From a bacterium (lineage in GTDB: Bacteria; Patescibacteriota; Dojkabacteria; JAKAPS01; JAJZLI01), in assembly GCA_021810605.1 (NCBI GenBank), contig JAJZIL010000007.1, forward strand, positions 1 through 49,729: 49,729 bases of DNA, in the 5' to 3' direction. The position numbers and the translations under genes are program-made. The notes beneath the pieces were generated by a model. It was not told where the DNA came from and did no database searches. It was given only the letters and a program-made list of their open reading frames with translations. Positions 1 to 9,121 of this stretch are shown in pieces. The first letter of the stretch is position 1. Each line of letters begins with the position of its first letter.

Positions 1-343
1 TTATAATATTAAATGGAGTTTTCAAATATATTACTATTACATCTGACATAAATCTTTCCCCTATATCCCTCACTACATCTCTATGCTCTACTTTACCTCC
101 CAAATTATCATATATTACAGATTTATTTTTTCTCAGTTCACCAATCAGTATCTCTTCACATTTACCATTTACATATTTCTAACCTTCAGTTTTGTCTCTT
201 GGAAAATTTAAATCACTTGTTTCTAATTTTACCCATAGTTCATCAAAACTAACTCTAGTATACCCAGTAAAAACAGAAATTTTTTTAGAAAGAGTGGTTT
301 TTCCTGAAAAAGGTAATCCACACATTACATATATTTTTATCAT
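1..343 (-). pseudogene. P-loop nucleoside/zeta-toxin-like kinase with in-frame amber codon, 3' end outside window
   Basis: The frame starts at an ATG at 343 and carries a Walker A motif, GLPFSGKTT, right after the first beta strand (MIKIYVMC). It resembles the AAA_33/zeta-toxin-like family of small ATP-dependent kinases. A TAG lies at 179-181 (minus strand), but the same frame continues to the window edge with family-like sequence, including KCEEILIGEL, SVIYDNL and RDVVRDIGER. In relatives the position before KYVNGKCEE is usually Trp, so TGG to TAG is the simplest lesion. An earlier in-frame ATG at 361 would add six unlikely residues and lies between the -10 element and the chosen start. Substrate is unknown. 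Either a real nonsense pseudogene, a suppressed amber codon, or a sequencing error. Confidence 0.65.
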
Positions 344-351
344 ATGATAAA

Positions 352-380
352 AGATTAACATCTTAATTTTATGTATTCAA
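352..380 (-). promoter_or_regulatory. promoter of the P-loop kinase gene
   Basis: On the minus strand TTGAAT (375-380) is followed by 17 bp and TAATCT (352-357). Only 8 bp separate the -10 hexamer from the ATG at 343, so the transcript would start at or within a base or two of the start codon. There is no Shine-Dalgarno. The same geometry recurs upstream of several genes in this window. Confidence 0.5.
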
Positions 381-396
381 CTCTAATTTTGGTTCT

Positions 397-1252
397 AACT
401 TTGTCTACGACAGCGAGAATTGTACTTGGATCACTCCATTTTTATAATGGTATCTAAAAGATTTTTGAGACTATTAACTAATACCTCACTTCCAAATCGA
501 GGATTCCACTCTAGATCTCCTAAAGAATCACTTATTACAAAACGGGAGGCTATATTAACTTTTCTTAATTGACATACAGAAAATAAGGCCGATGCTTCCA
601 TTTCGACTGTTAGAATTCCTAAATCTTTATAATGATTAATCTCTTCAATTGTCTCTCTATATGGTGTATCTATAGTCCAACTCCCTCCTTTAATATATTT
701 TATATTAGCTTTATAAAAAATTTTTTCTAATTTTAATGTTAAATCTTTTGTTGGATAAGAATACATAGATCTCTTTGTATAATGGTACGATACACCTTCA
801 TCCCTTAATTGCTTTTATACATAAAACTAAATCTCCTATATTAGATTTATTTTGCAATCCACCTGTAGTCCTCAAATTTATAAATGTATCTATACCTAGA
901 GCTATCATCTCCTTTAAAGAAGTTACTGTTGTTGGAGCGCCAATACCCTCAATCTTTAAGATACCTACTGACATATTTTTTAATAAATAAAAATCTCCAA
1001 AACTTTCTATATGTTCAGTTTCATATGTCTCTAAAATATATTTTAGAAGGTTAGAGGAATATATTAATATTACAACTTTAGGATTTTTAAATTCTATCCA
1101 ATCTTTAGATTTTTTAGAATATGCTATAAAGTCTTTAGCAGAAAAATATGATTTGTATAAATGTTTATTTTTTAAATTTGGATAAGACATACATAATTTA
1201 TATCATAATAGGAATAATTCTATATTATTTCAGCTTTAACTTTGTCTACGAC
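397..1252. repeat. 15-bp direct repeat flanking the broken phosphorylase gene
   Basis: The 15-mer AACTTTGTCTACGAC occurs exactly at 397-411 and at 1238-1252, just outside the nucleoside phosphorylase gene (431-1190). A few bases around it also agree loosely (a T-rich stretch before the core). It could be a shared regulatory site for the two minus-strand genes downstream of each copy, or a scar of an insertion or duplication. No transposase or inverted ends are seen. Confidence 0.45.
431..1190 (-). pseudogene. nucleoside phosphorylase (PNP/UDP family), frameshifted
   Basis: Two adjoining minus-strand frames (1190-798 and 766-431) are the two halves of one PNP_UDP-type nucleoside phosphorylase, which cleaves purine or pyrimidine nucleosides with phosphate. 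The first half has GIGAPTTVTSLKEMIALG and LRTTGGL, the phosphate- and ribose-binding region. The second has VEMEASALFSV, the signature that contacts the ribose. Reading the second frame upstream of its ATG gives DEGVSYHYTKRS, which joins directly to ...CIKAIK of the first half. Removing one G from the GGG run at 802-804 restores a continuous protein of about 250 residues. The gene ends in TGA at 431-433. It sits next to another damaged gene, so genuine decay is likely, though a homopolymer sequencing error is possible. Confidence 0.8.
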
Positions 1253-1376
1253 TGGGAACTTTTTATATTTTCATAAAAAATATCTACTACCAACAGCCAA
1301 ACCATTGACAAAAACTATAAGATATGACATGCTTTGTCTATTAATTTTTAGTTTATTTAAATATTAGTAATAGTAT

Positions 1377-3005
1377 ATGATTTATCCAGAAAGACCTTCG
1401 GATATAAATACAGGTTCTACACATAATAGTACAACTATTAATGTATCTGAGGTACATACAATAGAAGAAAGTTTATATGAACAATTTGATAAAATAAAAG
1501 AAGATCCTGTAAATACAATATCTTTTTTTGGAGTAGAATACTTTCAGACAACAGAAGGTCAGACTTTACTACAAAATATTTTAACAGAAACTCAAACGGA
1601 GTTATTGCCTGGAACAGATCTAAATAATATTCTTAAAATATTAGATAAAATAGATTTTTCCAAATTAACTAAAAAAAGAAGAGATCAAATAATGACAGAA
1701 GTAAATAATTCTACTGAAGAAATATTATTTAATGAATTAAAAAAATACTTAATTAATAATAATGTCGACAGTTCTTTAGATAAAATCATAATACCTACTA
1801 AATATGAAATAGTTTTAAATCCAGAATCTGTAATTAAAAGATTAAATAATCTAAGAAAATTAAAAGGACAATTAAAAGAAGAAAGAAAAAACTATATTAA
1901 CAACCCAAAGATACTTTCTTCATATAGAGTATATATGGAGAAAATAAATATTCTTATTGTGGATTGCATTTATAATGTTATAGAAATAAAAGATAAAGAG
2001 GTAAGGATAGGAAATGATACTGAAGGATATCTTTCATATATAAAATCATTCAATAATATGCAAAAAAGAGAAAGAAACCTTTCAAGATTTGATTTTTTCA
2101 AAAATGGTGCAGGTGTAATTCAAAAAGGCAGATATACTCCTTTTGGAGAAAATCTTTTATCTTTCATAGATACATTAAAAAAAGAACAAATAGAAGATTT
2201 CGATACTGAAGACTTTAAAACTGAATTCGGAGAGAATTTCTTGGTTTCACCTGAATTTATGAAAGAACTATTTGAAGTAATGCTAGAATCTAATAAATTT
2301 GAAGGTTGGAGAGTCATAATAAGCGAAAAAGCGACTACATTATACGTAAATAACTCAAAAAGAACTATAACAATACCTAAAAGTTTTAAAAGAAATTTCT
2401 ACTCAATAAAACCTACTTCATCTGTACTAGCAATTGTAGCTCATGAAATGACTCATGTATTTCAAGCAGAAACTAGAAAAAAAATAGGAATAACTCTATT
2501 TACAAGAACAAATCCAGCAAGAAATAAGATATCTAGTGAAGGCGCTGGAGTGAGACAAGAAAAGAAAATACAAAATAAATTAAGTCTCCATAGACCAAGT
2601 AATTATCAATACTTTGATACAATGCAAAAAAAAATAGATGGGGGGAATTATGTAGAATGTGTCATAGTTTTTTATAAATCACTCCTTACTCAACATCCTC
2701 ATATTGATAAAGAAGAAGCATTAAAACTTGCGATCAATAGAACCAAAAGAATTTTTAGAAATCTAGGTGATACAAAAAGTACCGATGGATTTATTAGTAA
2801 TTCAGATCAATTAAACTATTTAGAACAAGAGATAACTACACTTTTAGATAAATATGGAGCTATTACCCCTTATGCAAAATATCTCATAGATTCAGGAGTG
2901 ATCAATCTAAAAGAAATAGAAGAGATAGAAAAAACATTTAAAACTGTAAATGAAATTATTACCCCAGATACAATCAAAGGATTAAAAAATAGATTCAATT
3001 TGTAA
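1377..3005 (+). CDS. zinc metallopeptidase, DUF1704/MatCAP-like
   Basis: This 542-residue protein has an HExxH zinc site, AHEMTH (H356, E357, H360), and about 28 residues later SSEGAGVRQE, which places E388 as a probable third ligand. The arrangement resembles the DUF1704/MATCAP gluzincin-like family, where HExxTH is followed by an EEGLA-type motif. The first 300 residues are charged, helical and not recognised. There is no signal peptide and no transmembrane segment, so a cytoplasmic peptidase is expected. The substrate is unknown; known relatives include tyrosine carboxypeptidases acting on tubulin, which cannot be transferred to a bacterium. It has no operon partner and converges on alr. 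Confidence 0.6.
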   Translation: MIYPERPSDINTGSTHNSTTINVSEVHTIEESLYEQFDKIKEDPVNTISFFGVEYFQTTEGQTLLQNILTETQTELLPGTDLNNILKILDKIDFSKLTKKRRDQIMTEVNNSTEEILFNELKKYLINNNVDSSLDKIIIPTKYEIVLNPESVIKRLNNLRKLKGQLKEERKNYINNPKILSSYRVYMEKINILIVDCIYNVIEIKDKEVRIGNDTEGYLSYIKSFNNMQKRERNLSRFDFFKNGAGVIQKGRYTPFGENLLSFIDTLKKEQIEDFDTEDFKTEFGENFLVSPEFMKELFEVMLESNKFEGWRVIISEKATTLYVNNSKRTITIPKSFKRNFYSIKPTSSVLAIVAHEMTHVFQAETRKKIGITLFTRTNPARNKISSEGAGVRQEKKIQNKLSLHRPSNYQYFDTMQKKIDGGNYVECVIVFYKSLLTQHPHIDKEEALKLAINRTKRIFRNLGDTKSTDGFISNSDQLNYLEQEITTLLDKYGAITPYAKYLIDSGVINLKEIEEIEKTFKTVNEIITPDTIKGLKNRFNL

Positions 3006-3062
3006 AATATAATATATACTAATTTTACAATATTTTATAGATATAATTAAATCTTTACAAAT

Positions 3063-4166
3063 CTAAATTATTACTCTTTTTAGATCCTGATTAATATGTA
3101 CCAAAACATCATAGGGGATAGTTTCAATTTTTTTTGCTATCTCTACTACACTATTTTTATCTTTAGGATTATTCGATATGACTAATACCTCCTCTCCTAC
3201 TTTAATATTATTTAGACCAGTTATATCTATAGCTACCATATTCATACTAACTAATCCTACTATTGGACAAAATTTATTATTTATAGATATAAATCCTTTA
3301 TTACTAAGCCTTCTGTCAACTGCATCATAATAACCTATTGGAATTATTCCAATTATAGAATCTTTTACAACCTTGAATGTATCAGAATAACCAATTGTCT
3401 CTCCTTTCTTTATCTTTTTAATCTGAATTATATGAGTTTTTAATTTTAAAACTACACAAAGATCCTTTTGATATTTTGGAATAGGAGATATACCATATAG
3501 ACCGAGACCTAATCTAGCTGCATTAAATTCATTTTTAACATTTAATAGTCCAGATGTTGCAGAAATATGTTTATATAAAAATTTAAAACCCTCATTTTCA
3601 AACATATTCACAGCAGTTCTAAATACATTAAGTTGCCTTTGAGAACTTTGAGAAGAATGAGTATTATCTGCATCTGAGAAATGCCCCATTATACCTTCTA
3701 CAAAAACATTCCTAAATTTCTTTAGATTTTTTATAAAATATGGGATATCTTCTAATTGTAATCCTAATCTATGCATACCACAATCAATTTTTATATGTAT
3801 TTTTGGATTTTTCTGATATTTATCAAGTACATTTATAGTATCTAGATCAAACACTTCAAATGAAAAATTAAGATTTTTAACCTTATAATTATAAGGATCA
3901 GTATATCCAATTATTAAAATAGGAGTTTTTATTCCCGATTTTACTAGTTTATATGCCTCAAAAAGACTATCAACTGCAAGATATTTCAAATTAAAATTAT
4001 CTAATATCTTTGAAATTTCTACGATTCCATGCCCGTATGCATTCGATTTTAAAACTGGAAAAATATCCATATTAGGATTATTATTTTGAAAATATTTAAG
4101 ATTATGCTCTAAATTAGATCTATTAATCTCAACAATATTTAGGTTCTTATATTTTAATCTGAACAT
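3063..4166 (-). CDS. alr: alanine racemase
   Basis: A PLP-dependent enzyme interconverting L- and D-alanine for peptidoglycan. The length of 367 residues is normal for the family. The PLP lysine is K40 in PVLKSNAYGHG, the catalytic tyrosine is Y260 in GETIGYSDTF, and LGLYGISP and VSMNMVAID match the conserved C-terminal barrel and beta-domain segments. It is monocistronic on the minus strand, convergent with the metallopeptidase. Its presence implies the cell makes or edits its own peptidoglycan. No Shine-Dalgarno is evident at the ATG. Confidence 0.93.
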   Translation of the reverse strand: MFRLKYKNLNIVEINRSNLEHNLKYFQNNNPNMDIFPVLKSNAYGHGIVEISKILDNFNLKYLAVDSLFEAYKLVKSGIKTPILIIGYTDPYNYKVKNLNFSFEVFDLDTINVLDKYQKNPKIHIKIDCGMHRLGLQLEDIPYFIKNLKKFRNVFVEGIMGHFSDADNTHSSQSSQRQLNVFRTAVNMFENEGFKFLYKHISATSGLLNVKNEFNAARLGLGLYGISPIPKYQKDLCVVLKLKTHIIQIKKIKKGETIGYSDTFKVVKDSIIGIIPIGYYDAVDRRLSNKGFISINNKFCPIVGLVSMNMVAIDITGLNNIKVGEEVLVISNNPKDKNSVVEIAKKIETIPYDVLVHINQDLKRVII

Positions 4167-4231
4167 ATAACTCTTTAGTTTTTTATAACAATATTATATA
4201 TTATCATATATTAAATTCATAAATCACAGAT

Positions 4232-4423
4232 ATGGATAAACCTTATATTGAAAAAAGTAATAATATTAATGGAGTAAAAGCTTGGCAACTATGGATATTA
4301 GCTTTTCTAATAATTCTATTTATATTTACAATCGCATTAATATTCTATGTCCTGCTTACAAAAAATATATCTCGAAGTAAGGATATAAAAAATAAAGTAA
4401 ATATAACGAAAATTAAAAATTAA
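4232..4423 (+). CDS. small single-pass membrane protein
   Basis: The 63-residue product has one strong transmembrane segment (about residues 19-43, from WQLWILAFL to FYVLL) and a basic, Lys-rich C-terminal tail of about 20 residues. I do not recognise a family. It is divergent from alr, and the stretch after it carries a YggT-family pseudogene. Confidence 0.5.
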   Translation: MDKPYIEKSNNINGVKAWQLWILAFLIILFIFTIALIFYVLLTKNISRSKDIKNKVNITKIKN

Positions 4424-4658
4424 ATACAACAGCTAATACTTGATAAATCAGTAATATAGGACTGTGCAACTAGTTTTATTATATAAATAATAACATAGGG
4501 TTTATAAAAAATACTATATAGAAGATATTTCTTCTACATATACAATTACAAATAGATATTATTTCACATTATTGTAATATCCTATAAAAAAAATATACTG
4601 AATGTATCTATTTTAGAATTAATCATAATAGAAGAAAATACAAATAATACAACGAAAA

Positions 4659-4974
4659 ATGAGTATAAGACAAAAAAGTTATTTTTAGAGCATATCAAAT
4701 AGTTGGAATCTATTAAGAATTATTAAAGTATTACTTGCATTTAAATTTATACTACTTCTTTTTAGAGAAAATCCTCAAAGTGATTTCGTAAATTTTATAT
4801 ATTCAATTAGTAATATTTTTTCTATACCTTTCCTCTAGTATATTTAATAATACTGTTAGTAACAGCTCTATATTTGAATGATCTATACTAATTGGAATAA
4901 TAGTGTATCTAATAGTGGATTATGCTCTTGTTAAATTAGTTCAATTAATAAATCCTACTACTCCTCAAAAATGA
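4659..4974 (+). pseudogene. YggT-family membrane protein, degenerate (three frameshifts and one TGA)
   Basis: No long frame exists here, but the three frames together give a clear YggT-like protein. From ATG 4659, removing one A from the A-run near 4672-4677 leads into VIFRAYQIV. Adding one T in the GTTGG near 4700 gives WNLLRIIKVLLAF and then LLLFRENPQSDFVNFIYS. Removing one C in CTTTCCTCT (near 4830) joins IFSIPF to SSIFNNTVSNSSIFE. A TGA at 4879-4881 then replaces the Trp of the usual FEWS motif, followed by SILIGIIVYLIVDYALVKLV to the stop at 4972-4974. YggT proteins are small integral membrane proteins often near cell-division or translocation genes. Four lesions make this a true pseudogene. 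Confidence 0.75.
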
Positions 4975-5039
4975 AAGATACCATTGACTAAAAAAATTAA
5001 TTGACAGTTAACACAGCTATTTAGTAGACTATAATTTAT

Positions 5040-5381
5040 ATGCCAAATAAAGATAATATTTTTAGTGATAAGGAAATATTAGTATCTATATTAACTTATT
5101 TTATAATAGGAATAGTTTGGTTTTTTGTTGATAATAGAATTCAAGATAGTAGTTTTATAAAATTTCATGTAAAACAAGCAATTGTACTCTTTATTGCAGA
5201 TTTACTTTTATCAGTAATCATAGATTTTATTTACTATATTCCTATACTAGGATCTATACTCTCTGATATTGCATATATACTAATGTTAATATTAGTAATC
5301 ATTGGAATCTTTAATGCACTATCATCAAAGCAAAAAGAGCTTCCTTTAATAGGGAAATATTCTTCATATCTAAAATTTTAG
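5040..5381 (+). CDS. DUF4870/Tic20-like small membrane protein
   Basis: The 113-residue protein has about three hydrophobic segments (near residues 13-30, 47-68 and 74-92) and the motif IKFHVKQAIVLF, typical of the DUF4870/Tic20-like family (KFHarQA). A TATAAT at 5030-5035 lies only four bases before the ATG, and no Shine-Dalgarno is seen, so a leaderless transcript is likely. Five bases separate it from the methyltransferase gene, suggesting co-transcription. Function is unknown. Confidence 0.6.
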   Translation: MPNKDNIFSDKEILVSILTYFIIGIVWFFVDNRIQDSSFIKFHVKQAIVLFIADLLLSVIIDFIYYIPILGSILSDIAYILMLILVIIGIFNALSSKQKELPLIGKYSSYLKF

Positions 5382-5386
5382 ATATT

Positions 5387-5950
5387 ATGCATAATCATAA
5401 ATTTCAATACAAAGAGGAAGAAAGAAGAAAAAGACAAAATCCTGAAGAAATACTTAACTCAATTGGACTTAAGAAAAATGATACATTTATAGATTTAGGT
5501 TGTAATGATGGATTTTTCACAATACCTGCTGCAAAAATTGTTGGAGAATTAGGGAAAGTATATGCTGCAGATATAGATACAGATGCAATTTCAAGACTTC
5601 AACAAAAAGCAAAAGACCAGAATATAGTTAATATTGAAACTAAAGTAGATAAAGCCGAAAATATAATATTTAACAAAGGTATTGCAGATATAATATTTTT
5701 AGGAACAGTACTCCATGATTTTGAAAATCCTATAAAGGTTTTACAAAACTCTAATTTAATGTTAAAAAATTCTGGAATTATTGTCGATTTTGACTGGAGA
5801 AAAGATTCTTCAGAACTTGGACCACCTCAAGATATAAGATTATCTTTGGAAGATGTTTCTAAGATATCAGAACAATCAGGACTTAAAATTATAGAAGAAA
5901 AGAATATATCAAATCTTTTTTATCAGATTACTCTTTCTAAAAGTATATAA
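5387..5950 (+). CDS. class I SAM-dependent methyltransferase
   Basis: A 187-residue Rossmann-fold methyltransferase. The SAM-binding motif I is FIDLGCNDGFFT (about residues 36-47), followed by VYAADID for motif II and IADIIFLGTVLHDF for motif IV. The overall pattern is closest to small UbiE/Methyltransf_11-type enzymes. The substrate cannot be deduced. It follows the DUF4870-like gene by 5 bp. Confidence 0.75.
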   Translation: MHNHKFQYKEEERRKRQNPEEILNSIGLKKNDTFIDLGCNDGFFTIPAAKIVGELGKVYAADIDTDAISRLQQKAKDQNIVNIETKVDKAENIIFNKGIADIIFLGTVLHDFENPIKVLQNSNLMLKNSGIIVDFDWRKDSSELGPPQDIRLSLEDVSKISEQSGLKIIEEKNISNLFYQITLSKSI

Positions 5951-6024
5951 TTCAATATACAAGTTTGTAATTATAAGTTTCTAATATATAATGTAGAAAT
6001 CTGATTTTTTATATATAATCAATT

Positions 6025-7650
6025 ATGCTTATAAATGTAAATATAAAAGAAAAAACTATAGGAGAAAAAATTCTTTATGAAGATTTTAGTTTTTCAATAA
6101 ATGAGGATGAAAAAGTAGGCTTCATAGGACGTAATGGTACTGGAAAAACATCTTTATTCAGAATTCTCGATGGAGAGGATACTGATTTCATAGGTAATGT
6201 AGAAATAAAAAAAAACATTAATATTATAGTTACTAAACAAGAATATCTAAATGATAAAAAAACTACAGTATTAGAATATATATTAAATGAGCTTCCTGAG
6301 TTTGTAAAACTTAAAAATATCATAGATACATATCCTGAAACTATGGGAGATGATCTTGATAAAATCCAAATTTATACTGATGCCATAACAGAATTCAGTG
6401 AATTAGGATACTTTAATATTGAAGAGAAGATTATACAATCACTCATAAGTTACAAGATCGATAAGAATAAATATTTAATGCCATTAATAAAACTATCTGG
6501 AGGAGAGAAAAGGTTTGTAGAATTAGTTAAAGTAATGTATTCAAAATGTGATATAGCTCTAATTGATGAACCTACTAATCATATGGATGATACTGGGAAA
6601 TTAGATTTTATATCTTGGCTAAAAAATACTAACCATAGTGTTTTTGTTATCACACATGATAGAGATGTTCTAAATTATGTTCAGAAAATAATAGAAATTA
6701 AAGATAGAAAAGCTCTATCTTTTACTGGGAATTATGATTCCTATCTGAAGCAAAATAGTATTAAAAATATAACAAATATAAGAACCTATGAAGAATCTGT
6801 AAAAAATATGGATAATCTGAAAAAACAGATAGCCAATATTAAGAAAAGAGGAGCACATGCTTCTACAAGAGTAATGTATGAGCGAGTTGAGAAGGAATAT
6901 AATAAAATTAAAGATACTATAGAGAAACCATCTATTTGGATAGATGAGAATTCTATTGAAAATAGCGATAAAAACATTATAGAAAAATACGAAAAATATA
7001 AGGATAAGAACATTAACCTTGCGAGTAGTAATAATACAGAACAAAAAGGAGTACTTTTAAGTGTAAAAAATTTGTCTATTGGATATAATAACCCATTATT
7101 CTATGACATAAACTTTGAACTTTCATATAAAGATAGAATTCAAATAAAAGGAAGAAATGGTGCAGGAAAAACATCTCTTATAAAAACGATAATATCTACT
7201 ATATATTCCCAACATAATATTGCAACTATATATTCAGGGAAGATAGAATTTAGCCCAAAAATAGTTTTAGGCATTTATGAACAGGAAATTAGTGAGAAAT
7301 ATCTTAAAATGACACTTACAGAGGGTATATCCGATATATACAGAGAAAAAAGAATTGATATTCCTAATATTAATAAGATTTTAAAAGATTATCTATTTAA
7401 TCCATCCTTAGATAAGGATCTTCTGATAGAAAGATTATCTGGAGGACAGAAAGCTCGTTTTCAAATTATAAAAATGCTTTTAGAAAATCCTAATGTATTA
7501 ATTTTAGATGAACCTACTAATCACTTGGATCTCCCATCAATTGAAGAGTTAGAGAATTCTCTACTAAATTTCAATGGAGCTATTCTATACGTATCTCATG
7601 ATAGTTATTTTGTAAAAAAAATAGGAGGAGATACTATAGAGATAATTTAA
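6025..7650 (+). CDS. ABC-F family ATPase
   Basis: A 541-residue soluble protein with two ABC ATPase domains and no membrane segments. Domain 1 has Walker A GRNGTGKT (35-42), signature LSGGEKR and Walker B IALIDEPTNH. Domain 2 has GRNGAGKT (about 376-383), LSGGQKAR and VLILDEPTNHLD. The Lys-rich linker between them is the ABC-F interdomain region. ABC-F proteins act on ribosomes, either as translation factors or in protection against antibiotics; which applies is unclear. TATAAT at 6014-6019 lies five bases before the ATG. The gene is convergent with the synthase-rhodanese gene, 10 bp away. Confidence 0.88.
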   Translation: MLINVNIKEKTIGEKILYEDFSFSINEDEKVGFIGRNGTGKTSLFRILDGEDTDFIGNVEIKKNINIIVTKQEYLNDKKTTVLEYILNELPEFVKLKNIIDTYPETMGDDLDKIQIYTDAITEFSELGYFNIEEKIIQSLISYKIDKNKYLMPLIKLSGGEKRFVELVKVMYSKCDIALIDEPTNHMDDTGKLDFISWLKNTNHSVFVITHDRDVLNYVQKIIEIKDRKALSFTGNYDSYLKQNSIKNITNIRTYEESVKNMDNLKKQIANIKKRGAHASTRVMYERVEKEYNKIKDTIEKPSIWIDENSIENSDKNIIEKYEKYKDKNINLASSNNTEQKGVLLSVKNLSIGYNNPLFYDINFELSYKDRIQIKGRNGAGKTSLIKTIISTIYSQHNIATIYSGKIEFSPKIVLGIYEQEISEKYLKMTLTEGISDIYREKRIDIPNINKILKDYLFNPSLDKDLLIERLSGGQKARFQIIKMLLENPNVLILDEPTNHLDLPSIEELENSLLNFNGAILYVSHDSYFVKKIGGDTIEII

Positions 7651-7660
7651 CAATATAATA

Positions 7661-9121
7661 TTATTGATAAAGATTACAAATATCAGGCTTCCATCTTGGG
7701 AGATCATCCCTTGACCACTCACTCATTCCTCCTGATACAGAATATGATTCTATATTGTTATCCCGTAGCATTTTACTAGCTGATTGAGATGAAATTCCAT
7801 AATTACATACTACAATAATTTTATTACTTTTTAATATATCAACATATTTTGAAATATTATCTTCTAGATCTTCATATTCAATATTTAAAGATCCAGGAAT
7901 ATGGTAATGTAAAAAATCATTCTTTTTTCTTATATCCAAAATTTTTATATTTTTATTAATTTCAACTAATTTATCTGAAAGTACTTGACTCCAAACAATA
8001 TTAGGGTTGCTTTTAAATATCATATTATATGCTTTTCTAACTGATATTTCATATTTTGAGTCTGTATTGAAAGTAGAAATTTCACTTTTAGAATTCTTTG
8101 GTAATAGATATTCATTTTCTATCTTAGGAAATTCAGACTCCCCTAGATATTCAAAATATTCATCTACATATGGAATTGGACTATCACATGATATGAATAC
8201 TGCAATAATTTCTCCATTTTTATTTCTAAATTTATCTAAATTATTCTGTTTTTTAAGAAATTTTAAGAGACCTTCAAAAGCAAAACCAGAACTAGGTCCT
8301 ACTACTAAACCAAATCTACATAAATCTAGACTTGATTTAAAAGATTCTTTAGTCCCAATCTCTACCAATTCATCTACATATTGTTTCCAAATAAAAGGAA
8401 TTTCTTCTAATAGATTTTTGGTTCTTACACCAGGAACAGGATTATTAGGTATTCTCGATACACCTACTGTAGTAATACTATTTGATTTAGATTTTAAAAA
8501 TTTAGATGTTCCTTGTATTGTACCAGTGGTCCCCACTCCAGCACAAAAAATGCTAATCTCTCCTTCTGTTTGATCCCATATCTGTGGCCCTGTCCATTTT
8601 TCATGTGCCTTTGGATTATTCTCATTTGTATACTGTCCAGGATTGAACCAATCTTTATGTTTACTAGCCAAAATTTTAGATTTATAAATACCACTAGTTT
8701 TATCTTTTGGATCAGGACAAATTGCTTCCTTATTTACAATTACTTCTACTCCAAAAAGTCTCAATAAATTTAACTTTCCTCTTGAAACTTCATTAGATAC
8801 AATAGCTTTAGTATGATCTATTCCTAGAAGTTTTCCTATAACAGCAAGAGAAAGTACTGTATTCCCAGATGAATTTTCTATAAGGGTATTGACTTGATCC
8901 AACTCTCCCAAATCTTTAGATGAGAATAACATATTTAAAGCAGGTAATGACTTCACGTTAGTAAGAGGAAGAGTATTCATAAGTTTTGTATATATTCTTA
9001 CCTTATCATTATAGAATGGGTTAAGAACTCTAGGAATCTCGACTAATGGAATATATTCATTTTTATCAGGATTGAGATAATCTAATACCGAATTTTTACC
9101 TGAAAATACAGATTTATTCAT
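7661..9121 (-). CDS. cysteine synthase/CBS-like PLP enzyme fused to rhodanese domain
   Basis: The first 320 or so residues are a fold-type II PLP enzyme of the cysteine synthase/cystathionine beta-synthase family: K57 in TNVKSLPA is the probable PLP lysine, ENSSGNT (83-88) binds the substrate carboxylate, GVGTTGTIQG is the phosphate-binding loop and VVGPSSGFA is the C-terminal motif. A rhodanese domain occupies about residues 375-480, with catalytic C439 in VVCNYGISSQSA. A fusion of this kind couples cysteine or persulfide chemistry to sulfur transfer. It is the third gene of the fur operon and its ATG overlaps the stop of the CooC-like gene by 4 bp, so it is probably translationally coupled. 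Confidence 0.82.
   Translation of the reverse strand: MNKSVFSGKNSVLDYLNPDKNEYIPLVEIPRVLNPFYNDKVRIYTKLMNTLPLTNVKSLPALNMLFSSKDLGELDQVNTLIENSSGNTVLSLAVIGKLLGIDHTKAIVSNEVSRGKLNLLRLFGVEVIVNKEAICPDPKDKTSGIYKSKILASKHKDWFNPGQYTNENNPKAHEKWTGPQIWDQTEGEISIFCAGVGTTGTIQGTSKFLKSKSNSITTVGVSRIPNNPVPGVRTKNLLEEIPFIWKQYVDELVEIGTKESFKSSLDLCRFGLVVGPSSGFAFEGLLKFLKKQNNLDKFRNKNGEIIAVFISCDSPIPYVDEYFEYLGESEFPKIENEYLLPKNSKSEISTFNTDSKYEISVRKAYNMIFKSNPNIVWSQVLSDKLVEINKNIKILDIRKKNDFLHYHIPGSLNIEYEDLEDNISKYVDILKSNKIIVVCNYGISSQSASKMLRDNNIESYSVSGGMSEWSRDDLPRWKPDICNLYQ

Noticed and set aside
4659-4974. UGA recoded as Trp or Gly (as in some CPR lineages), suggested by TGA at the YggT Trp.
   Set aside because: The same gene has three frameshifts, all intact genes use TGG for Trp and none contains internal TGA, while several (fur, tatD, the 7TM gene, both HTH arrays) end naturally at TGA.
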